Shown here: positions 62,865-64,000 of the stretch, one piece after another
Position numbering within the stretch: position 1 is the first letter of the stretch
How the letters are laid out: every line of letters starts with the position of its first letter
Source of the DNA: Nostoc sp. CHAB 5844
Lineage (GTDB): Bacteria > Cyanobacteriota > Cyanobacteriia > Cyanobacteriales > Nostocaceae
Assembly: GCF_020829595.1 (NCBI RefSeq)
Contig: NZ_JAIVFW010000002.1
Span: 124,001-188,000, forward strand
DNA length: 64,000 bases
Direction of reading: 5' to 3'
Made by a program: the position numbers and the translations under genes
Notes under the pieces: model-generated
Databases searched by the model: none
What the model was told of the DNA's origin: nothing
The model's input: only the letters and a program-made list of their open reading frames with translations

Positions 62865-64000
62865 ATGCTCACGCAGCTATGGCAGTGGCTTAAAACACAG
62901 TCAAACCAGCCCACTGGTAGTAAACAGACTTTAAAAACGGTTAGAGAACAGGAGATGGTAGAACCACCTCCTGAGTTAACTAATGCTGATTTGGAACTTC
63001 TGTTTACCCAACTGCTAGAAGGGGTACATCAAGGACGAGGACAACAGTGGGCTATTAAATATCTCCAACGCATGGAAGACCGTATTAGTACACAGCGTTG
63101 GATAGATTGGTTACTAAACTTCGGTGAAAGATTGTTAATCTCATCTGCGCCTAATCAGCAGTTAGCAGCGCAGATGGTACAACTAGGGGAACTGAATATC
63201 GGCAAAGTTGGGGAACTTTCCTATGACATTGGTATCCGATTAATGACGCGGAATCTGGATGAATGGGATGAGGACGCTGAGGAACAACCAGATGCATCCA
63301 CAACTAACTATGAAAGCGATGTGTTAAATACACCCGGACAGAATTTGCTGCGTAATTTAGGCGAATCGTTGTGGGAATATGACGAATTAGCACCTTCCAC
63401 TAGTCCACAACCGCCAGAAAACTCAACTGACGAAGTTTCCACAGAAAATGTCGCAGAAATCGTTTGGGAATACACAGGAGAAGAATTTGTAGTTAGTACA
63501 GTACCCCAAGCAGACGCAACAGAAAACACAGCCGCATCAATTTGGGAGTACGCAGGGGAAGAATTTGAAGATACTACACCCCAAGAATACGCCACAGAAA
63601 AAACAGATAAATCAACTTGGGAGAATGCAAAAGAAGAATTCGCCGCCACCACCTCATCTCAGGAAATGGCAACAGAAAATCAACAACAAGTAACTGGGGA
63701 AACAGAGGAATTTGCACCTGCCGCAACAGCAGGGTTTCTGACTCCGGCTGCGGAAGATGTTATTGGTAACTTAGGCGAATTGTTATTAGAATATCCAGCA
63801 CAACAGATAAGAATTGTCAACACGGCATCAAATTCAACAGTATTTTTAGGAAATTTTTGGGAGCAGTATTTAGCAAATTTAGATCCAAATGTCGCCTACA
63901 CTCTAGATGAACTGCTGGGTAGGCTAGATCAAAGCGCTCATTTAGTGCAGCAGTTAGCGATCAATTTGACAACACAATCTAACCCGTCTCCACCTACTAC
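62865..64000 (+). CDS. Hypothetical protein with WEY repeats, second tandem paralog, partial
   Basis: ATG at 62865 opens a frame that runs off the right edge after 378 codons. The first 145 residues parallel the protein at 61691 (LTNADLELLFTQLLEGVHQG, RISTQRWIDWLLNFGERLLI, GKVGELSYDIGIRLMTRNL). Then come about four imperfect repeats beginning WEYxGEEF or WENAKEEF with spacings of about 93, 78 and 75 bp (63372, 63465, 63543, 63618), followed by a domain ending LDELLGRLDQSAHLVQQL. The repeats are acidic and Thr-rich, suggesting a disordered spacer. Function unknown. Confidence 0.78.
   Translation, partial: MLTQLWQWLKTQSNQPTGSKQTLKTVREQEMVEPPPELTNADLELLFTQLLEGVHQGRGQQWAIKYLQRMEDRISTQRWIDWLLNFGERLLISSAPNQQLAAQMVQLGELNIGKVGELSYDIGIRLMTRNLDEWDEDAEEQPDASTTNYESDVLNTPGQNLLRNLGESLWEYDELAPSTSPQPPENSTDEVSTENVAEIVWEYTGEEFVVSTVPQADATENTAASIWEYAGEEFEDTTPQEYATEKTDKSTWENAKEEFAATTSSQEMATENQQQVTGETEEFAPAATAGFLTPAAEDVIGNLGELLLEYPAQQIRIVNTASNSTVFLGNFWEQYLANLDPNVAYTLDELLGRLDQSAHLVQQLAINLTTQSNPSPPT

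Overview
The window looks like a chromosomal piece from a heterocyst-type, Nostoc/Anabaena-like filamentous cyanobacterium. This rests on frequent GCGATCGC (HIP1) octamers, many seven-base short tandem repeats around genes, GC-rich dispersed palindromic repeats in AT-rich intergenic DNA, and many families typical of cyanobacteria (DUF3143, DUF3153, vMAP/NB-ARC, EbsA-like, retropepsin-like small proteases). No rRNA, tRNA or CRISPR array was seen.

Layout. 0-8 kb: a coiled-coil repeat protein cut by the window edge, a decayed MASE1 histidine kinase, an M28 peptidase, a DnaK-DnaJ pair and a partly duplicated Rpn-type nuclease gene. 8-17 kb: housekeeping genes (J-domain/DUF3143 protein, uppS, cdaA for c-di-AMP, lysA, rimI, clpC) with an interrupted Uma2 pseudogene. 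17-21 kb: an accessory strip of small genes with translational overlaps: a toxin-antitoxin pair, a DUF6888/DUF6887-like pair behind a frameshifted gene, and two cassettes that each join a small protein to a retropepsin-like protease. 21-26 kb: an iron or metal oxidation and uptake cluster (Tat multicopper oxidase, HHH lipoprotein, ferritin-like protein, FTR1 permease), facing an opposite-strand metal-chelate binding lipoprotein. 26-30 kb: mobA with a repeat-derived N-terminus, then a segment bounded by IS-like inverted ends that holds a transposase fragment and an RTX-like repeat protein.

30-43 kb: mostly core genes (YyaL-like thioredoxin protein, clpP, rnr, ubiX, LapA-like membrane protein, aroK) plus a vMAP/NB-ARC ATPase. 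43-49 kb: the most striking block, two large minus-strand genes encoding a CHAT-protease/P-loop NTPase and a caspase-like/alpha-beta hydrolase fusion. Together they look like a two-gene conflict or cell-death system. 49-64 kb: argB, a TPR membrane protein, a DUF3153 lipoprotein, yajQ, a DprA/SLOG-like protein, an AAA_26-DRTGG protein, an EbsA-like pilus protein, a GT2 glucosyltransferase (possible MgdA), dnaX and two tandem paralogs, the second running off the window.

How it fits together. The core genes serve protein quality control (DnaK/DnaJ, ClpC, ClpP), envelope precursor and lysine synthesis (uppS, lysA), c-di-AMP signalling, and arginine and shikimate biosynthesis. Between them sit recently reshaped accessory strips with at least five clearly decayed genes, MITE-like elements and repeat insertions. 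Gene names come from recognising motifs in the translated sequence, with no database search. Starts were moved inward where the longest frame ran into repeats or lacked conserved sequence.
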